Source of the DNA: Ancylobacter polymorphus
GTDB taxonomy: Bacteria > Pseudomonadota > Alphaproteobacteria > Rhizobiales > Xanthobacteraceae
Reading direction: 5' to 3'
Assembly: GCF_030813495.1 (NCBI RefSeq)
Contig: NZ_JAUSUI010000005.1
Span: forward strand, 186,001-250,000
Length of the DNA stretch: 64,000 bases
Part shown: piece after piece, positions 35,276 through 44,942 of the stretch
Layout of the letters: the number at the start of each line of letters is the position of its first letter
Position numbering within the stretch: position 1 is the stretch's first letter
The notes under the pieces: generated by a model
Databases searched by the model: none
Seen by the model: the letters and a program-made list of their open reading frames with translations, nothing else
What the model was told of the DNA's origin: nothing
Made by a program: the position numbers and the translations under genes

Positions 35276-36106
35276 TCAGTCTCCGCGCGGCACTGCCTCC
35301 AAAGGCAGTGCCGCCAGGGGGCGGCGGGCAGCCACTCGGCGGTAGCGCAAATCGAGCCAGCGCTCGATGAGGTCATAGCGCCAGCGGCGCAGCAGCGTCC
35401 GGCATTTACGCAGGCGAATGACGCTGTAGTACGATGTCATCAGCCTGCGCCGCCAAAGCTCGGCCTGCCAGGCCGGCGGGTCGAACTCGCCCCGCGCTAC
35501 ACTCACAAGCAGCGATTCCAGCAGGCCGCTCTCCATCAGATATTCTGTAACGTGGTGGCCGCTGAAATAGCTGTGAAGGGGTACAAGCGCCGCCTCTCGC
35601 CGCAGAATTGCCACATGCCGGCGATCCGCGTCGAAGGGGTCATAAACGACGTAGCAGGCCGCGTTCGGGTGCGGCGGCAGTCGGTCCCAGATCAGTACCG
35701 AGGTTTCCGGCGCCCAGCGTTTTTCCCATCCGACGCGGGTCGGATCAACACTCGCCTGCGGGGCGAGTGCGATGACGGCATCGGCGCGGAGCCAGTTGGA
35801 GAAGCGCAGCGCGGCATAGCCCCCCATGCTGGAGCCATAGAGCACGACGCGCGTCGCGGGCGGGATATCGGCACGGAGTGCCGCCAGCCCGGCCTCCATG
35901 TCCGGGTAATGGTACCAGTCATTGCCCCGGCACCGCACGTGATAAGCGGTGTAGCCGCGCTTGGCGAAGAAGGCTTCGCCAAAGCCGCTCCGTTCCGGGG
36001 GCCGAACAAGCAACTTCGGTTCGAAGGTAACGAAGACAACATCAGTGTGCCCGCCTGATACCTTCACTACCTCGATATTTTCGGAGCGAAACAGAGCTTT
36101 TCGCAT
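35276..36106 (-). CDS. Uncharacterised alpha/beta-hydrolase-like protein, paralogue 1 of a tandem triplet
   Basis: A 276-residue protein sharing its whole architecture with the two next genes. The probable triad is Ser in LYGSSMGGYAA (about residue 93), Asp in YDPFDADRRH and His in YFSGHHVTEYL. The N-terminus ALFRSENIEVVKV precedes DVVFVTFEP, and an FGEAFFAKRG...NDWYHYPDM block follows. No signal peptide; the C-terminus is Arg-rich (LRLRKCRTLLRRW-type) and may bind membrane or acidic partners. Its early codons are visibly less GC-rich than the neighbours'. It starts ten bases after paralogue 2, so they are co-transcribed. Substrate unknown. Confidence 0.75.
   Translation of the reverse strand: MRKALFRSENIEVVKVSGGHTDVVFVTFEPKLLVRPPERSGFGEAFFAKRGYTAYHVRCRGNDWYHYPDMEAGLAALRADIPPATRVVLYGSSMGGYAALRFSNWLRADAVIALAPQASVDPTRVGWEKRWAPETSVLIWDRLPPHPNAACYVVYDPFDADRRHVAILRREAALVPLHSYFSGHHVTEYLMESGLLESLLVSVARGEFDPPAWQAELWRRRLMTSYYSVIRLRKCRTLLRRWRYDLIERWLDLRYRRVAARRPLAALPLEAVPRGD
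35287..35314. terminator. 12-base-pair hairpin at the convergent reductase/hydrolase junction
   Basis: GCGGCACTGCCT and AGGCAGTGCCGC form a perfect stem with loop CCAA. It lies within the last codons of hydrolase paralogue 1 and 15 bases after the reductase stop. There is no U-tract on either strand, so a terminator or RNA-end role is only probable. Confidence 0.45.
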
Positions 36107-36116
36107 CGTGAGGCCC

Positions 36117-36935
36117 TTAGCGCGCGCGGTCGGGGGTCAGCCCCGCCGCGTCGGAACCGCGGCCCGTACCGAGCCGGCGTTCGAGAAGATGCTCGATGAC
36201 GAGGTAGCGCAGCCGGCGGAACAGGCCGGTGCGCTTGCGCTGGCGGACCTTGGCGTAGGTTTCCGAGACCTGCCGCCGCTGCCAGATGCGCCGCTCGAAG
36301 CCGGCCGCGTCGAAGCGCCCCTCGGCGATGTCCATCACCACCGTTTCCAGCAGGCCGCAGTCATTGACATAGGCGATGGAGGCATGGCCGCTGAAATAGA
36401 TGCGCACCAGTTCCAGCGGCGCCTCCCGCCGCATGGCGCGGATATGGCGCCGGTCCTGGTTCAGCGGGTCGTAGAAGACGTATTTCACCGCCTCGGCGCG
36501 CGGCCTCTGCCGGTCCCAGATGACAGAGCGGCTCTGCGAGCGCCAGCGCCGCTCCCACCACACGCGCCAGCGGTCGATGCTGTATTGCGGCGAGAAGGCG
36601 ATCACCACATCGGCGCCGAGCGGCGCGGAGAAGCGATAGGCGGCATAGCCGCCCATGCTCATGCCATAGGTGATGATGCGCGTGCCGCGCGGAACATCGG
36701 CCCGCACCCGCGCCAGCGCCTCGGACATTTCAGGATATTGATACCAGCAATTGCCAGAGGGCAGGAAATGATAGGCCGTATGGGCGCGCTTGGCGAAGAA
36801 CTCCTCGCCGAAGCCCTTGCGGCCCTTGGGCCAATCCGCCCGCATCGATTCGAAAGTCACGAACGCCGTATCGTCGCGCTCCCCGTGAACCTTGACGACC
36901 GTTAAGTTCTCGCTCTCGAAGATGAGCTCACGCAC
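36117..36935 (-). CDS. Uncharacterised alpha/beta-hydrolase-like protein, paralogue 2 of a tandem triplet
   Basis: A 272-residue paralogue of the genes on both sides. Triad candidates are Ser in YGMSMGGYAAYRFS, Asp in YDPLNQDRRH and His in YFSGHASIAYV. The block GFGEEFFAKRAHTAYHF followed by NCWYQYPEM matches the siblings. The start is GTG 36935, supported by alignment of MRELIFESENLTVVKV with MRKALFRSENIEVVKV of paralogue 1. Basic C-terminus (LFRRLRYLVIEHLLERR). Possible acyl or glycan esterase acting near the membrane; this is a guess from fold only. Confidence 0.75.
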   Translation of the reverse strand: MRELIFESENLTVVKVHGERDDTAFVTFESMRADWPKGRKGFGEEFFAKRAHTAYHFLPSGNCWYQYPEMSEALARVRADVPRGTRIITYGMSMGGYAAYRFSAPLGADVVIAFSPQYSIDRWRVWWERRWRSQSRSVIWDRQRPRAEAVKYVFYDPLNQDRRHIRAMRREAPLELVRIYFSGHASIAYVNDCGLLETVVMDIAEGRFDAAGFERRIWQRRQVSETYAKVRQRKRTGLFRRLRYLVIEHLLERRLGTGRGSDAAGLTPDRAR

Positions 36936-37066
36936 GCCTGCCTCGCTGGGCCGCCAGCAGGGGCCCCTTCATGCGACGGCAAACTAGACAGAGGCGTCGC
37001 CGGCAGACAATCACAATTTCCGAAGGTTGCGCGATAATGTCCGCGACCCGCCGGCGCGGCGCGGCG

Positions 37067-37852
37067 TCAGAGGCCGAAGCGGTCGATGATGTCGGCGATG
37101 AGGCGGCGGTGGAAACGCCGGCGCTTCAGCGCCCGCTTCTCGCGGTAGAGCGGCGAGCGGTCGAGCTGTGAGGCGAGTTCCCGCTGGAAGCCGGCCGCAT
37201 CGAAGCGGTTCTCGCCGACATCAAGAACCGCCTTGGCGAGCAGCCCGCTCTGCATCACGGCGGTGATCGAGCCATGGCCGACATAGGGCACCCGCACCGG
37301 CACCACATCGGCCTCGCGCGCGTAGAGCCGCACATGCCGGCGGTCGCGATTGTGCGGATCGTAGAACAGATAGATCGGCACGCCGCGCGGGGCCATCAGA
37401 TGCTCCCACAGGATCTGGCGCGGGCGGTCGAACAGCCGGTCCCAGCGGCTGTCCCACGGCACTTTCTTCGGATCGATGCTGTATTGCGGGGAGAAGGCGA
37501 GGATACGCGTCACCCCGAGCCGGCCGGCGAAGCGGATGGCGGCATAGGCGCCCATGCTCACGGCATAGGCGACGATCTCGGTGCCGGGGGCGATATCGGC
37601 CCGCACCCTGTCCAGCACCTCTTCCATTTCCGGGTACTGGAACCAGAAATTGTCGTTGGCGAAGAAATGGTAGGCGGGAAAGCCGTTGTCGCGCAGGAAC
37701 TTCTCGGCGAAGGCCTGACGCTCGGGATTCTTGTCGAGCACATGCGGTTCGAAGGTGACGAACACCACATCGCTGCGGGTGCCGCCGGTGCGGACGACAC
37801 GCACATTCTCGGTTTCAAACAGGATATACCGTGCGGTCTCAGGCTGCGACAC
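37067..37852 (-). CDS. Uncharacterised alpha/beta-hydrolase-like protein, paralogue 3 of a tandem triplet
   Basis: A 261-residue paralogue, first in transcription order. The nucleophile elbow reads YAVSMGAYAAIRFAG, so Ser is kept although the first Gly is Val/Ala-type. The Asp and His blocks are YDPHNRDRRH and YVGHGSITAV. The start is GTG 37852 with GAGGAGG five bases upstream. It lies 84 bases after the DAHP synthase stop but behind a terminator hairpin, so it probably has its own promoter. Paralogue 2 begins 131 bases downstream. Confidence 0.75.
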   Translation of the reverse strand: MSQPETARYILFETENVRVVRTGGTRSDVVFVTFEPHVLDKNPERQAFAEKFLRDNGFPAYHFFANDNFWFQYPEMEEVLDRVRADIAPGTEIVAYAVSMGAYAAIRFAGRLGVTRILAFSPQYSIDPKKVPWDSRWDRLFDRPRQILWEHLMAPRGVPIYLFYDPHNRDRRHVRLYAREADVVPVRVPYVGHGSITAVMQSGLLAKAVLDVGENRFDAAGFQRELASQLDRSPLYREKRALKRRRFHRRLIADIIDRFGL

Positions 37853-37869
37853 GCATCCTCCTCACCAAA

Positions 37870-37895
37870 GCACCGCAGCCCGAAGACTGCGGTGC
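37870..37895 (-). terminator. Intrinsic terminator of the DAHP synthase gene
   Basis: GCACCGCAG and CTGCGGTGC form a nine-base stem with an eight-base loop; on the minus strand it is followed by TTTGG. It lies 41 bases after the stop at 37936. Confidence 0.7.
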
Positions 37896-37935
37896 GTTGC
37901 TGCCCGGACGCCCGCCCGCGCGGGGCGGCGCGGGC

Positions 37936-39321
37936 TTATTCGGCGGCCTCGGTCACCGGGCGCACCCGGTTCGAGCGCTCCTGCTTGAGCAGCTCGGCGA
38001 CGAGGAAGGCCATCTCGATGGCCTGCTCGGCATTGAGGCGCGGATCGCAATAGGTGTGGTAGCGGTCCTTGAGGTCCGCATCCGAGATCGCGCGCGCGCC
38101 GCCGGTGCATTCGGTGACGTTCTTGCCGGTCATTTCCAGATGCACGCCGCCGGCGAAGGTGCCCTCGGCCGCGTGGACGGCGAAGAAGTCCTTCACCTCC
38201 TTGAGGATCTGGTCGAAGGGCCGGGTCTTGTAGCCCGACGCCGCCTTGATGGTGTTGCCGTGCATCGGGTCGCAGGACCACACCACGGTACGGCCCTCGC
38301 GCTTCACCGCGCGCACCAGAGCCGGCAGGTGGTCGCCCACCTTGTCGGCGCCGAAGCGGGCGATCAGCGTGAGACGACCGGCCTCGTTCTGCGGGTTCAG
38401 CGTGTCGATGAGGCGGATCAGGTCATCCGGCTTCAGCGACGGGCCGCACTTCAGCCCGAGCGGGTTCTTCACGCCACGGCAATATTCCATATGCGCGTGG
38501 TCGGCCTGGCGGGTGCGGTCGCCGATCCAGATCATGTGGCCGGAGGTGGCGTACCAGTCGCCCGTGGTCGAATCCACCCGGGTCAGCGCTTCCTCGAAGC
38601 CGAGCAGCAGCGCCTCATGCGAGGTGAAGAACTCGGTCGAGCGCATTTCCGGATGGTGCTCCGGGTCGATGCCGATGGCGCGCATGAAGTCGAGCGCCTC
38701 GGTGATGCGGTCGGCGAGCGCCTGATAGCGGCCGGACTGCGGGCTATCCTTGATGAAACCGAGCATCCACTGATGCGCATTGCCCAGGCTGGCATAGCCG
38801 CCATTGGCGAAGGCGCGCAGAAGATTCAGCGTCGCCGCCGACTGGCGGTACGCTTCCAGCTGGCGGCGCGGATCGGGGATGCGCGCTTCCGGCGTGAACT
38901 CGATGTCGTTGACGATGTCGCCGCGATAGGAGGGCAGCTCCACCCCGTTCACGGTTTCCATCGGCGCCGAGCGCGGCTTGGCGAACTGGCCGGCGATGCG
39001 CCCCACCTTCACCACGGGGGAGGCGCCGGCATAGGTCAGCACCACCGCCATCTGCAGGAAGACGCGGAAGAAATCGCGGATGTTGTCGGCCGAATGCTCG
39101 GCGAAACTCTCGGCGCAGTCGCCGCCCTGCAGCAGGAAGGCCTCGCCATTGGCGACCTTCGCCAGTTCGCGCTTCAGGCGCCGCGCCTCACCGGCAAACA
39201 CCAGCGGCGGAAACGAGGCCAGCTGACGCTCCACCGCCGCCAAAGCGGCGGCGTCCGGATATTCCGGCACCTGCTGAACGGGCAGTGCCCTCCAGCTATC
39301 CGGCGTCCAGCGATCAGACAT
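37936..39321 (-). CDS. aroG: 3-deoxy-7-phosphoheptulonate synthase, class II
   Basis: A 461-residue plant-type DAHP synthase condensing PEP and erythrose 4-phosphate, the first shikimate-pathway step. The N-terminal [33 protein letters not shown] (metal-ligand Cys), [15 protein letters not shown], and [19 protein letters not shown] are class II signatures. ATG 39321 follows GGAGG at five bases. The frame stays open upstream (see rejected items), and a hairpin lies in the leader at 39346-39364. Feedback control by aromatic amino acids cannot be judged from sequence. Confidence 0.95.
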   Translation of the reverse strand: MSDRWTPDSWRALPVQQVPEYPDAAALAAVERQLASFPPLVFAGEARRLKRELAKVANGEAFLLQGGDCAESFAEHSADNIRDFFRVFLQMAVVLTYAGASPVVKVGRIAGQFAKPRSAPMETVNGVELPSYRGDIVNDIEFTPEARIPDPRRQLEAYRQSAATLNLLRAFANGGYASLGNAHQWMLGFIKDSPQSGRYQALADRITEALDFMRAIGIDPEHHPEMRSTEFFTSHEALLLGFEEALTRVDSTTGDWYATSGHMIWIGDRTRQADHAHMEYCRGVKNPLGLKCGPSLKPDDLIRLIDTLNPQNEAGRLTLIARFGADKVGDHLPALVRAVKREGRTVVWSCDPMHGNTIKAASGYKTRPFDQILKEVKDFFAVHAAEGTFAGGVHLEMTGKNVTECTGGARAISDADLKDRYHTYCDPRLNAEQAIEMAFLVAELLKQERSNRVRPVTEAAE

Positions 39322-39345
39322 GACGGCCTCCAAAAGCTCCACACA

Positions 39346-39364
39346 CGCCGGGCTCTTCCCGGCG
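39346..39364 (-). other. Leader hairpin upstream of the DAHP synthase gene
   Basis: CGCCGGG / CCCGGCG, a seven-base stem with loop CTCTT, sits 25-43 bases before the aroG ATG. On the minus strand a TTTT tract follows 14 bases later. It may be an attenuator-like or stabilising element, but no competing antiterminator structure is obvious. Confidence 0.3.
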
Positions 39365-39510
39365 GAAAGGCGGGCCTTATACACCCAAGCCTCGCCGCCG
39401 CGCCAGTGCGGCGCCGCAAGGGCAGGCATGCCCCCGCGCGCCCTTGCGCACGCCGCTCTCCTGCACCGTCCTCCTGATGTGCCCGGCCGCCTTGCAGGGT
39501 AACCGCATGC

Positions 39511-39597
39511 GTCGTCCCGGCCGGAGCGCAGCGCAGAGCCGGGACCGCTCTCCATTCGCTCGCGATCCCGGCTCAGCCTGCGGCTGTCCGGGATGAC
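39511..39597. repeat. Dispersed palindromic repeat, family A, second full copy
   Basis: It starts GTCGTCCCGGCCGGAGCG and ends GTCCGGGATGAC, with inner inverted GAGCCGGGACC and GATCCCGGCTC, matching the copy at 5017-5118. It lies between aroG and gor, both on the minus strand. Confidence 0.75.
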
Positions 39598-39616
39598 GCC
39601 TGGACGGCCCCGCCGC

Positions 39617-41023
39617 TCACAAAGCCGGGGTCGCCTCGGTGGAAGCCTCGGGCAGCGGGTCGCTGCTGGCGTGCCTGGAACGCAGCGTCACCAGTTCTTC
39701 CGCGCTGGAGGGGTGTAGCGCCATGGTGCGGTCGAAATCGGCCTTGGTGGCACCGATATTCATCGCGATCGCCGCCATCTGCACTATCTCGCCCGAACCC
39801 TCGCCAATGAGATGGAGACCGAGCACGCGGTCATCGGCCTGGTCGACGACGATCTTCATGAACACGCGCGAGGTGCGGCCCGACAGCGTCGCCTTGAGCG
39901 GGCGGAAATCGGTCTTGTAGATGTCGAGCCGCCGGCCCTGCGCCCGCGCCTCCTCCTCCGTCAGCCCCACCGTGCCGATCTCCGGCTCGGTGAACACGGC
40001 GGTGGGAATGTTGTCGTAGGTCACCTGCCAGGGCCGCTGGCCGAACACCGTATCGGCGAAGGCGTGGCCCTCGCGGATGGCGACGGGGGTGAGGTTCACC
40101 CGGTTGGTGACATCGCCCACCGCGTAGATGGAGGGGATGTTGGTGCGGGAATGTTCGTCCACTGCGATGGCGCCGGCCTCGTCGAGATGCACTTCGGCCG
40201 CGTCGAGGCCGAGGCCGATCGTGTTCGGCACCCGGCCGATGGCCAGCATCACCTCGTCCGCATAGAGGTCGCGCCCGTCATTGAGCCGCACGCGCTTCTC
40301 GCCGCCCTCGGCATAAATGCCCTCGATGGTGACGTTGAAGGCGAACTCCACCCCGGTCTGCGCCATCTCGTCGACGATACGGTCGCGAATGTCGCCGTCG
40401 AAGCCGCGCAGCAGCTTGTCGCCGCGATGGATGACCGTGACCTTGGCGCCGAGCCCGGCGAGCAGGCTGGCAAATTCCAGCGCGATATAACCCGCGCCCT
40501 GAATGACGATGCGGGCGGGGAAGCGTTCGAGGTGGAAGATCTCGTTGGAGGAGATGCCCAGCTCGCAGCCGGGGAAGTCCAGCCCGCGATTGGGCCGCCC
40601 GCCCGTGGCGATGAGGATGGTGCGCGCCCGCAGCTCGGTTCCGTCGGCGAGGCGCACGGTGTGCGGGCCGGCAAGGCTCGCCCTCTGGTGCACGATTTCG
40701 ACGCCGGAACGGGCGAGGTTGGCGGTATAGGCGCCTTCCAGCCGGGCGATTTCCTTGTCCTTGTTGGCGATCAGCGTCGGCCAGTCGAAGCGGGCCCCTT
40801 CGACGCTCCAGCCGAAGCCGGCGGCGTCCTCGAATTCATGGGCGAAGCGGGCGGCATAGACGAACAGCTTCTTGGGCACGCAGCCACGGATGACGCAGGT
40901 GCCGCCGAGCCGGTATTCCTCCGCCAGCATCACCTTGGCCCCGTGGCCTGCCGCGATGCGGGCGGCGCGCACGCCACCCGAGCCGCCGCCGATGACGAAG
41001 AGGTCGACGTCGAACTGGTCCAT
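39617..41023 (-). CDS. gor: Glutathione-disulfide reductase
   Basis: A 468-residue FAD flavoprotein. FAD-binding [15 protein letters not shown] is at the N-terminus, the redox disulfide in [13 protein letters not shown], the NADPH loop in [13 protein letters not shown], and the C-terminal active-site His/Glu in [13 protein letters not shown], as in glutathione reductases. It uses NADPH to reduce GSSG in the cytoplasm. ATG 41023 is chosen because it begins the FAD domain ([17 protein letters not shown]) and is preceded by a GAG-type site. Divergent from tctC. Confidence 0.92.
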   Translation of the reverse strand: MDQFDVDLFVIGGGSGGVRAARIAAGHGAKVMLAEEYRLGGTCVIRGCVPKKLFVYAARFAHEFEDAAGFGWSVEGARFDWPTLIANKDKEIARLEGAYTANLARSGVEIVHQRASLAGPHTVRLADGTELRARTILIATGGRPNRGLDFPGCELGISSNEIFHLERFPARIVIQGAGYIALEFASLLAGLGAKVTVIHRGDKLLRGFDGDIRDRIVDEMAQTGVEFAFNVTIEGIYAEGGEKRVRLNDGRDLYADEVMLAIGRVPNTIGLGLDAAEVHLDEAGAIAVDEHSRTNIPSIYAVGDVTNRVNLTPVAIREGHAFADTVFGQRPWQVTYDNIPTAVFTEPEIGTVGLTEEEARAQGRRLDIYKTDFRPLKATLSGRTSRVFMKIVVDQADDRVLGLHLIGEGSGEIVQMAAIAMNIGATKADFDRTMALHPSSAEELVTLRSRHASSDPLPEASTEATPAL

Positions 41024-41238
41024 GTGAGGCTCTCCGCGCTGCGCTGTCTCTCGCATGTCGCCCCGCGCGCCGCCCCCGTCAAGCATCGGCATGGCTCCCG
41101 TGCGAATTCGTGGGGGCGAGGGCAACTCATACTTGCGGGGAACTCGACAGCGAGGCCCCGGCGGCCTTAGCTTCCGTCAGTGCGTCCAAAGCGGCGGCCA
41201 GCGTCCAATGCGCCGTCGCCCAGTCCTCGGAGGAAACC

Positions 41239-42204
41239 ATGAAGCATCTGTTTCGCGGGGCGCTGCTCGCCGCCGCCGTCGCTGCCGCGCCCCTCGGTGC
41301 GGCCTATGCCGAGATCAACGAGCTGAAGATCATCGCCCCCGCCGCGCCCGGCGGCGGCTGGGACCAGACGGCGCGGTCCATTCAGCATGTGCTGCAGACC
41401 GACAAGCTGGTTCAGAACGTCCAGGTGCTGAACGTGCCCGGCGCCGGCGGCACCATCGGCCTCGCCCAATTCGTCAATGGCAGCAAGGGCGATCCGAATG
41501 TGATGATCGTCGGCGGCTATGTCATGGTCGGCGCCATCATCACCAACAAGTCGCCGGTGAACCTGTCCATGGTCACCCCGATCGCCCGCCTCACCGGCGA
41601 GTATGAGGCGATCGCGGTGCCGGCGAATTCGCCGCTGAAGTCGCTGGCCGATCTGGTCGCGGCGCTGAAGGCGGACCCGCAGAAAGTGTCCTGGGCCGGC
41701 GGCTCGGCCGGCGGCACCGACCACATCACCGCCGGGCTGTTCACCAAGGCGATCGGCGTCGATCCGCGCAAGGTGAACTACATCGCCTTCTCCGGCGGCG
41801 GCGAATCGCTCGCCTCCATCCTCGGCGGCAAGGTCACGGTCGGCATTTCCAGCCTGTCGGAATATGACGCGCAGGCCAAGGCCGGCAAGCTGCGCATCCT
41901 CGGCGTCTCCAGCGCCGCCCGCCTGCCGGAAGCCCCCGATGTGCCGACCTTCAAGGAATCGGGCGTCGACGTGGAAATCCAGAACTGGCGCATGATCGCC
42001 GCCGCCCCGGGCATCACGGCGGAACAGAAGCAGGCGCTGAGCGCCACCATCGACAAGATGGTGAAGTCCAAGGCCTGGACCGACATGCTGGCGCAGAAGG
42101 GCTGGGCCAACACCTATCTCTCGGGTGAAGCCTTCGACGCCCAGCTCGCCAAGGACATCGCCGCCACCCAGACCATCCTGAAGGACATCGGCCTCGCCCA
42201 GTAA
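41239..42204 (+). CDS. tctC: Tripartite tricarboxylate transporter substrate-binding protein
   Basis: A 321-residue Bug/TctC-type periplasmic protein. Sec signal peptide to AAYAE (about residue 24). Typical blocks: IIAPAAPGGGWDQTAR, NVPGAGGTIGLAQF, and WAGGSAGGTDHITAGLF. GGAGGAAACC precedes ATG 41239. Together with TctB and TctA it forms a sodium-driven uptake system for a carboxylate; the ligand is not readable here. A stem-loop after the stop probably lowers downstream expression relative to the binding protein. Confidence 0.92.
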   Translation: MKHLFRGALLAAAVAAAPLGAAYAEINELKIIAPAAPGGGWDQTARSIQHVLQTDKLVQNVQVLNVPGAGGTIGLAQFVNGSKGDPNVMIVGGYVMVGAIITNKSPVNLSMVTPIARLTGEYEAIAVPANSPLKSLADLVAALKADPQKVSWAGGSAGGTDHITAGLFTKAIGVDPRKVNYIAFSGGGESLASILGGKVTVGISSLSEYDAQAKAGKLRILGVSSAARLPEAPDVPTFKESGVDVEIQNWRMIAAAPGITAEQKQALSATIDKMVKSKAWTDMLAQKGWANTYLSGEAFDAQLAKDIAATQTILKDIGLAQ

Positions 42205-42230
42205 GGCGCGCGCCGTCCGCACCCGTCCCC

Positions 42231-42258
42231 GCTCCCTCGCGGCATGCCGCGGGGGAGC
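42231..42258 (+). terminator. Stem-loop between tctC and tctB, partial terminator/attenuator
   Basis: GCTCCCTCGCGGC and GCCGCGGGGGAGC pair over 13 bases (one G-U) around AT, followed by CTTTGCTTTCC. Such hairpins after binding-protein genes commonly give high SBP levels with reduced expression of the membrane subunits. Confidence 0.6.
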
Positions 42259-42291
42259 CTTTGCTTTCCGCCCCACCCCGGAGCCTCGCCG

Positions 42292-42777
42292 ATGAGCGAT
42301 CCCCGCCCCGTCTCCACCCACGGCCCCGACAAGGCCCGTTTCGTCATCGCCTTCGCCCTCGCCGTGCTGTCCCTCGTGATCGGCTGGGATGCGTGGCGGC
42401 TCTCCGGGATCAACTCCTATTCAGCCGTCGGGCCGGAAGTGTTCCCCGCCCTCATCGCCGCCGGCCTCGCTTTGCTGGCGCTCGCCAATGCGGTCGAAGC
42501 GGTGCGCGAGGGCGCGCAGGACCGCCCGCGCGACGAGATCGTCCCCATGGCCTGGGTTCTGGCCGGGCTGATCGGCCAGATCGTGCTGCTGGCCTTCGGC
42601 GCCGGCTTCGCCCTCGCCACCGGCTGGCTGTTCGCCGCCACCGCCAAGGGCTTCGGCAAGGGTCCGCTCTGGGGCCATTTCCTCGCCGGCGCGGCGATGT
42701 GCTTCCTCATCTATGTGGTGTTCGCCAAGGGGCTGCAACTGGCCCTGCCGGCCGGCCCGCTCGAACGGCTGATCTGA
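42292..42777 (+). CDS. tctB: Tripartite tricarboxylate transporter small membrane subunit
   Basis: A 161-residue protein with four predicted helices, as in TctB. Helix 1 is [19 protein letters not shown]; the segment [18 protein letters not shown] is the conserved periplasmic-side motif. ATG 42292 is used because upstream in-frame codons lie in the attenuator hairpin. TctA follows with a ten-base gap. Confidence 0.88.
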   Translation: MSDPRPVSTHGPDKARFVIAFALAVLSLVIGWDAWRLSGINSYSAVGPEVFPALIAAGLALLALANAVEAVREGAQDRPRDEIVPMAWVLAGLIGQIVLLAFGAGFALATGWLFAATAKGFGKGPLWGHFLAGAAMCFLIYVVFAKGLQLALPAGPLERLI

Positions 42778-42787
42778 GGGCGCCGCC

Positions 42788-44299
42788 ATGGATACATTCG
42801 CCGCTCTCAGCCAGGGCCTGATGGTCGCCCTGCAGCCGATGAACCTGCTGTTCGCCTTTGTCGGCGTCATGCTCGGCACCGCGGTCGGCGTGCTGCCGGG
42901 CATCGGCCCGGCGCTCACCGTCGCGCTGCTGCTGCCGATCACCTTCAAGCTCGACCCGGCCGGCTCGCTCATCATGTTCGCCGGCATCTATTATGGCGGC
43001 ATGTATGGCGGCTCCACCGCCTCCATCCTGCTGAACACGCCGGGGGAAAGCTCCTCCATCGTCACCGCGCTGGAAGGCAACAAGATGGCTCGCGCCGGGC
43101 GCGGCGGGCCGGCGCTCGCCACCGCCGCCATCGGCTCCTTCGTCGCCGGCACCATCGCCACTATCGGGCTGGCGCTGGTGGCACCGACCGTGGTCGACCT
43201 CGCCATCTCCTTCGGCCCGGAAGATTATTTCGCGCTGATGGTGCTGGCCTTCACCACCGTGTCGGCGGCGTTCGGCTCCTCGGTCACGCGCGGCCTCACC
43301 AGCCTGTTCATCGGCCTCGCCCTCGGCCTCATCGGTATCGACCTGCAGAGCGGGCAGGCGCGCCTGTCCTTCGGCGTGCCGGACCTGCTCGACGGCGTCG
43401 AGGTGACGACGCTCGCCGTCGCCCTGTTCGCCATCGGCGAGACGCTCTCCGTGGTGGCGGCTGGGGCGCGGGCGGACGAGATCATCGAGCCGGTGAAGGG
43501 CTCGGTGTTCATGAACAAGGAAGACTGGAAGCGCTCCTGGAAGCCGTGGCTGCGCGGCACGTTTCTGGGCTTTCCCATCGGCGCCATGCCGGCGGGCGGG
43601 GCGGAAATCCCCACCTTCCTGTCCTATGCGCTGGAAAAGCGGCTGTGCCGCAAGCCGGACGAGTTCGGCAACGGCGCCATCGAGGGCGTCGCCGGGCCGG
43701 AGGCGGCCAATAACGCGGCGGCGGCCGGCGTGCTGGTGCCCCTCCTCACCCTCGGCCTGCCGACCTCGGCGACGGCGGCGATCATGCTCGCCGGCTTCCA
43801 GCAATATGGCATGAACCCCGGCCCTCTGCTGTTCGCCACCAACCCGGACCTGGTCTGGGGCCTCATCGCCAGCCTGTTCATCGCCAATGGCATGCTCTTG
43901 GTGCTGAACCTGCCGCTGGTCGGCCTGTGGGTGCGCCTGCTCGCCATTCCGCGCCCGTGGCTCTATGGCGGCATTCTGGTGTTCGCCACGCTCGGCACGC
44001 TGGGGGCGAACCCCTCGCTGGTCGAACTCGGCATGCTGCTGGTCTTCGGCCTGCTGGGCTATGTGCTGCGGCGCTACGACTACCCCATCGCTCCGGTCGT
44101 GGTCGGGCTCATTCTCGGCCCGCTGGCGGAGCAGCAGCTGCGCCGGGCGCTCGCCATCAGCGTCGGCGACCCCGTGGTGCTGTTCCAGAGCCCGGTGGCG
44201 CTGACGCTCTACGCCCTCTCAGCGCTCGCTTTGTTCGGGCCGCTGCTGTTCTACGTCATCACCGGCCGCAAGGCGCCGGTCGGCGGCGACGAGGATTGA
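42788..44299 (+). CDS. tctA: Tripartite tricarboxylate transporter large membrane subunit
   Basis: A 503-residue permease with about twelve helices. The TctA signatures [19 protein letters not shown] and [19 protein letters not shown] (first repeat) and [19 protein letters not shown] with [12 protein letters not shown] (second repeat) are all present. GAGGG lies close to ATG 42788. It ends the tctCBA operon and converges on the DUF421 gene, with a terminator between. Confidence 0.94.
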   Translation: MDTFAALSQGLMVALQPMNLLFAFVGVMLGTAVGVLPGIGPALTVALLLPITFKLDPAGSLIMFAGIYYGGMYGGSTASILLNTPGESSSIVTALEGNKMARAGRGGPALATAAIGSFVAGTIATIGLALVAPTVVDLAISFGPEDYFALMVLAFTTVSAAFGSSVTRGLTSLFIGLALGLIGIDLQSGQARLSFGVPDLLDGVEVTTLAVALFAIGETLSVVAAGARADEIIEPVKGSVFMNKEDWKRSWKPWLRGTFLGFPIGAMPAGGAEIPTFLSYALEKRLCRKPDEFGNGAIEGVAGPEAANNAAAAGVLVPLLTLGLPTSATAAIMLAGFQQYGMNPGPLLFATNPDLVWGLIASLFIANGMLLVLNLPLVGLWVRLLAIPRPWLYGGILVFATLGTLGANPSLVELGMLLVFGLLGYVLRRYDYPIAPVVVGLILGPLAEQQLRRALAISVGDPVVLFQSPVALTLYALSALALFGPLLFYVITGRKAPVGGDED

Positions 44300-44305
44300 G
44301 GTATC

Positions 44306-44330
44306 CGGCCTGCGCCATTCGCGCAGGCCG
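44306..44330. terminator. Bidirectional terminator between tctA and the DUF421 gene
   Basis: CGGCCTGCGC and GCGCAGGCCG pair perfectly with loop CATTC. It fills the 31-base gap between the convergent stops; no strong U-tract. Confidence 0.6.
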
Positions 44331-44813
44331 TCAACCCTTCAGTCCGACGCTCAACGTGCCGTCGCTTTCGAGAATGACATAGTCGACGGCGGCGACATCG
44401 CGCCCTCCGGCATCGCGGATCGCACCCAGCGCCTCGTCGGGCGTTACGCGCTGGTATTTCATCGCCGCCTCGCAGAAAGCGCCATCCCGGGCAAGCAAGG
44501 TCGGCTCGGAACGCATGAGCCGGGCGAAGCGCCGGGAGCGCACCGAGGTGAAGGTGACGACATACTGAAGCAGGATCAAAAGGCCCAGCGCTGCCGCGCC
44601 CTCGGCGAGCGCAACCGACTCCTGGAGCAGGATGGCCGACAGCGTGGATCCGATGGCGATCGTCACCACGAAGTCGAAGGCGTTGAGCTTGGCGAGCGTG
44701 CGTTTGCCGGCGATGCGCAGGAAGAGCACGAGAACCGCATAGGCGAGCAGACCGACGACGAGGGTCCGCCCGATGCCCTGCCAGTTCTGGAAGAACATGT
44801 CGCTCCAGTTCAT
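44331..44813 (-). CDS. DUF421 membrane protein (YetF/YcaP family)
   Basis: A 160-residue protein with three N-terminal helices (about residues 12-85) and a small cytoplasmic DUF421 domain. LRIAGKRTLAKLNAFDFVVTIAIGS is the family motif; after RSEPTLLARDG follows the YetF-like fold. Function is unknown. ATG 44813 has AAGGAG eight bases upstream, deciding against the longer frame. Confidence 0.87.
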   Translation of the reverse strand: MNWSDMFFQNWQGIGRTLVVGLLAYAVLVLFLRIAGKRTLAKLNAFDFVVTIAIGSTLSAILLQESVALAEGAAALGLLILLQYVVTFTSVRSRRFARLMRSEPTLLARDGAFCEAAMKYQRVTPDEALGAIRDAGGRDVAAVDYVILESDGTLSVGLKG

Positions 44814-44942
44814 GACGAACGCTCCTTGTCGGTCCCCGCCCCCGGAGGGTGAACGCCGGGACGCCAAAGCCGTTCAAAGAGCGGTCGCTGCGACGGAGCG
44901 GGATCACTGCGACGGAACGGGGTCGCCGCTCCGTCACGGGCG

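Noticed and set aside
39322..39450. In-frame extension upstream of aroG with Trp and Tyr codons ([10 protein letters not shown]), reminiscent of a leader peptide
   Set aside because: There is no stop codon before the aroG ATG, so it cannot be a separate leader peptide, and the aroG ATG has a perfect GGAGG site.
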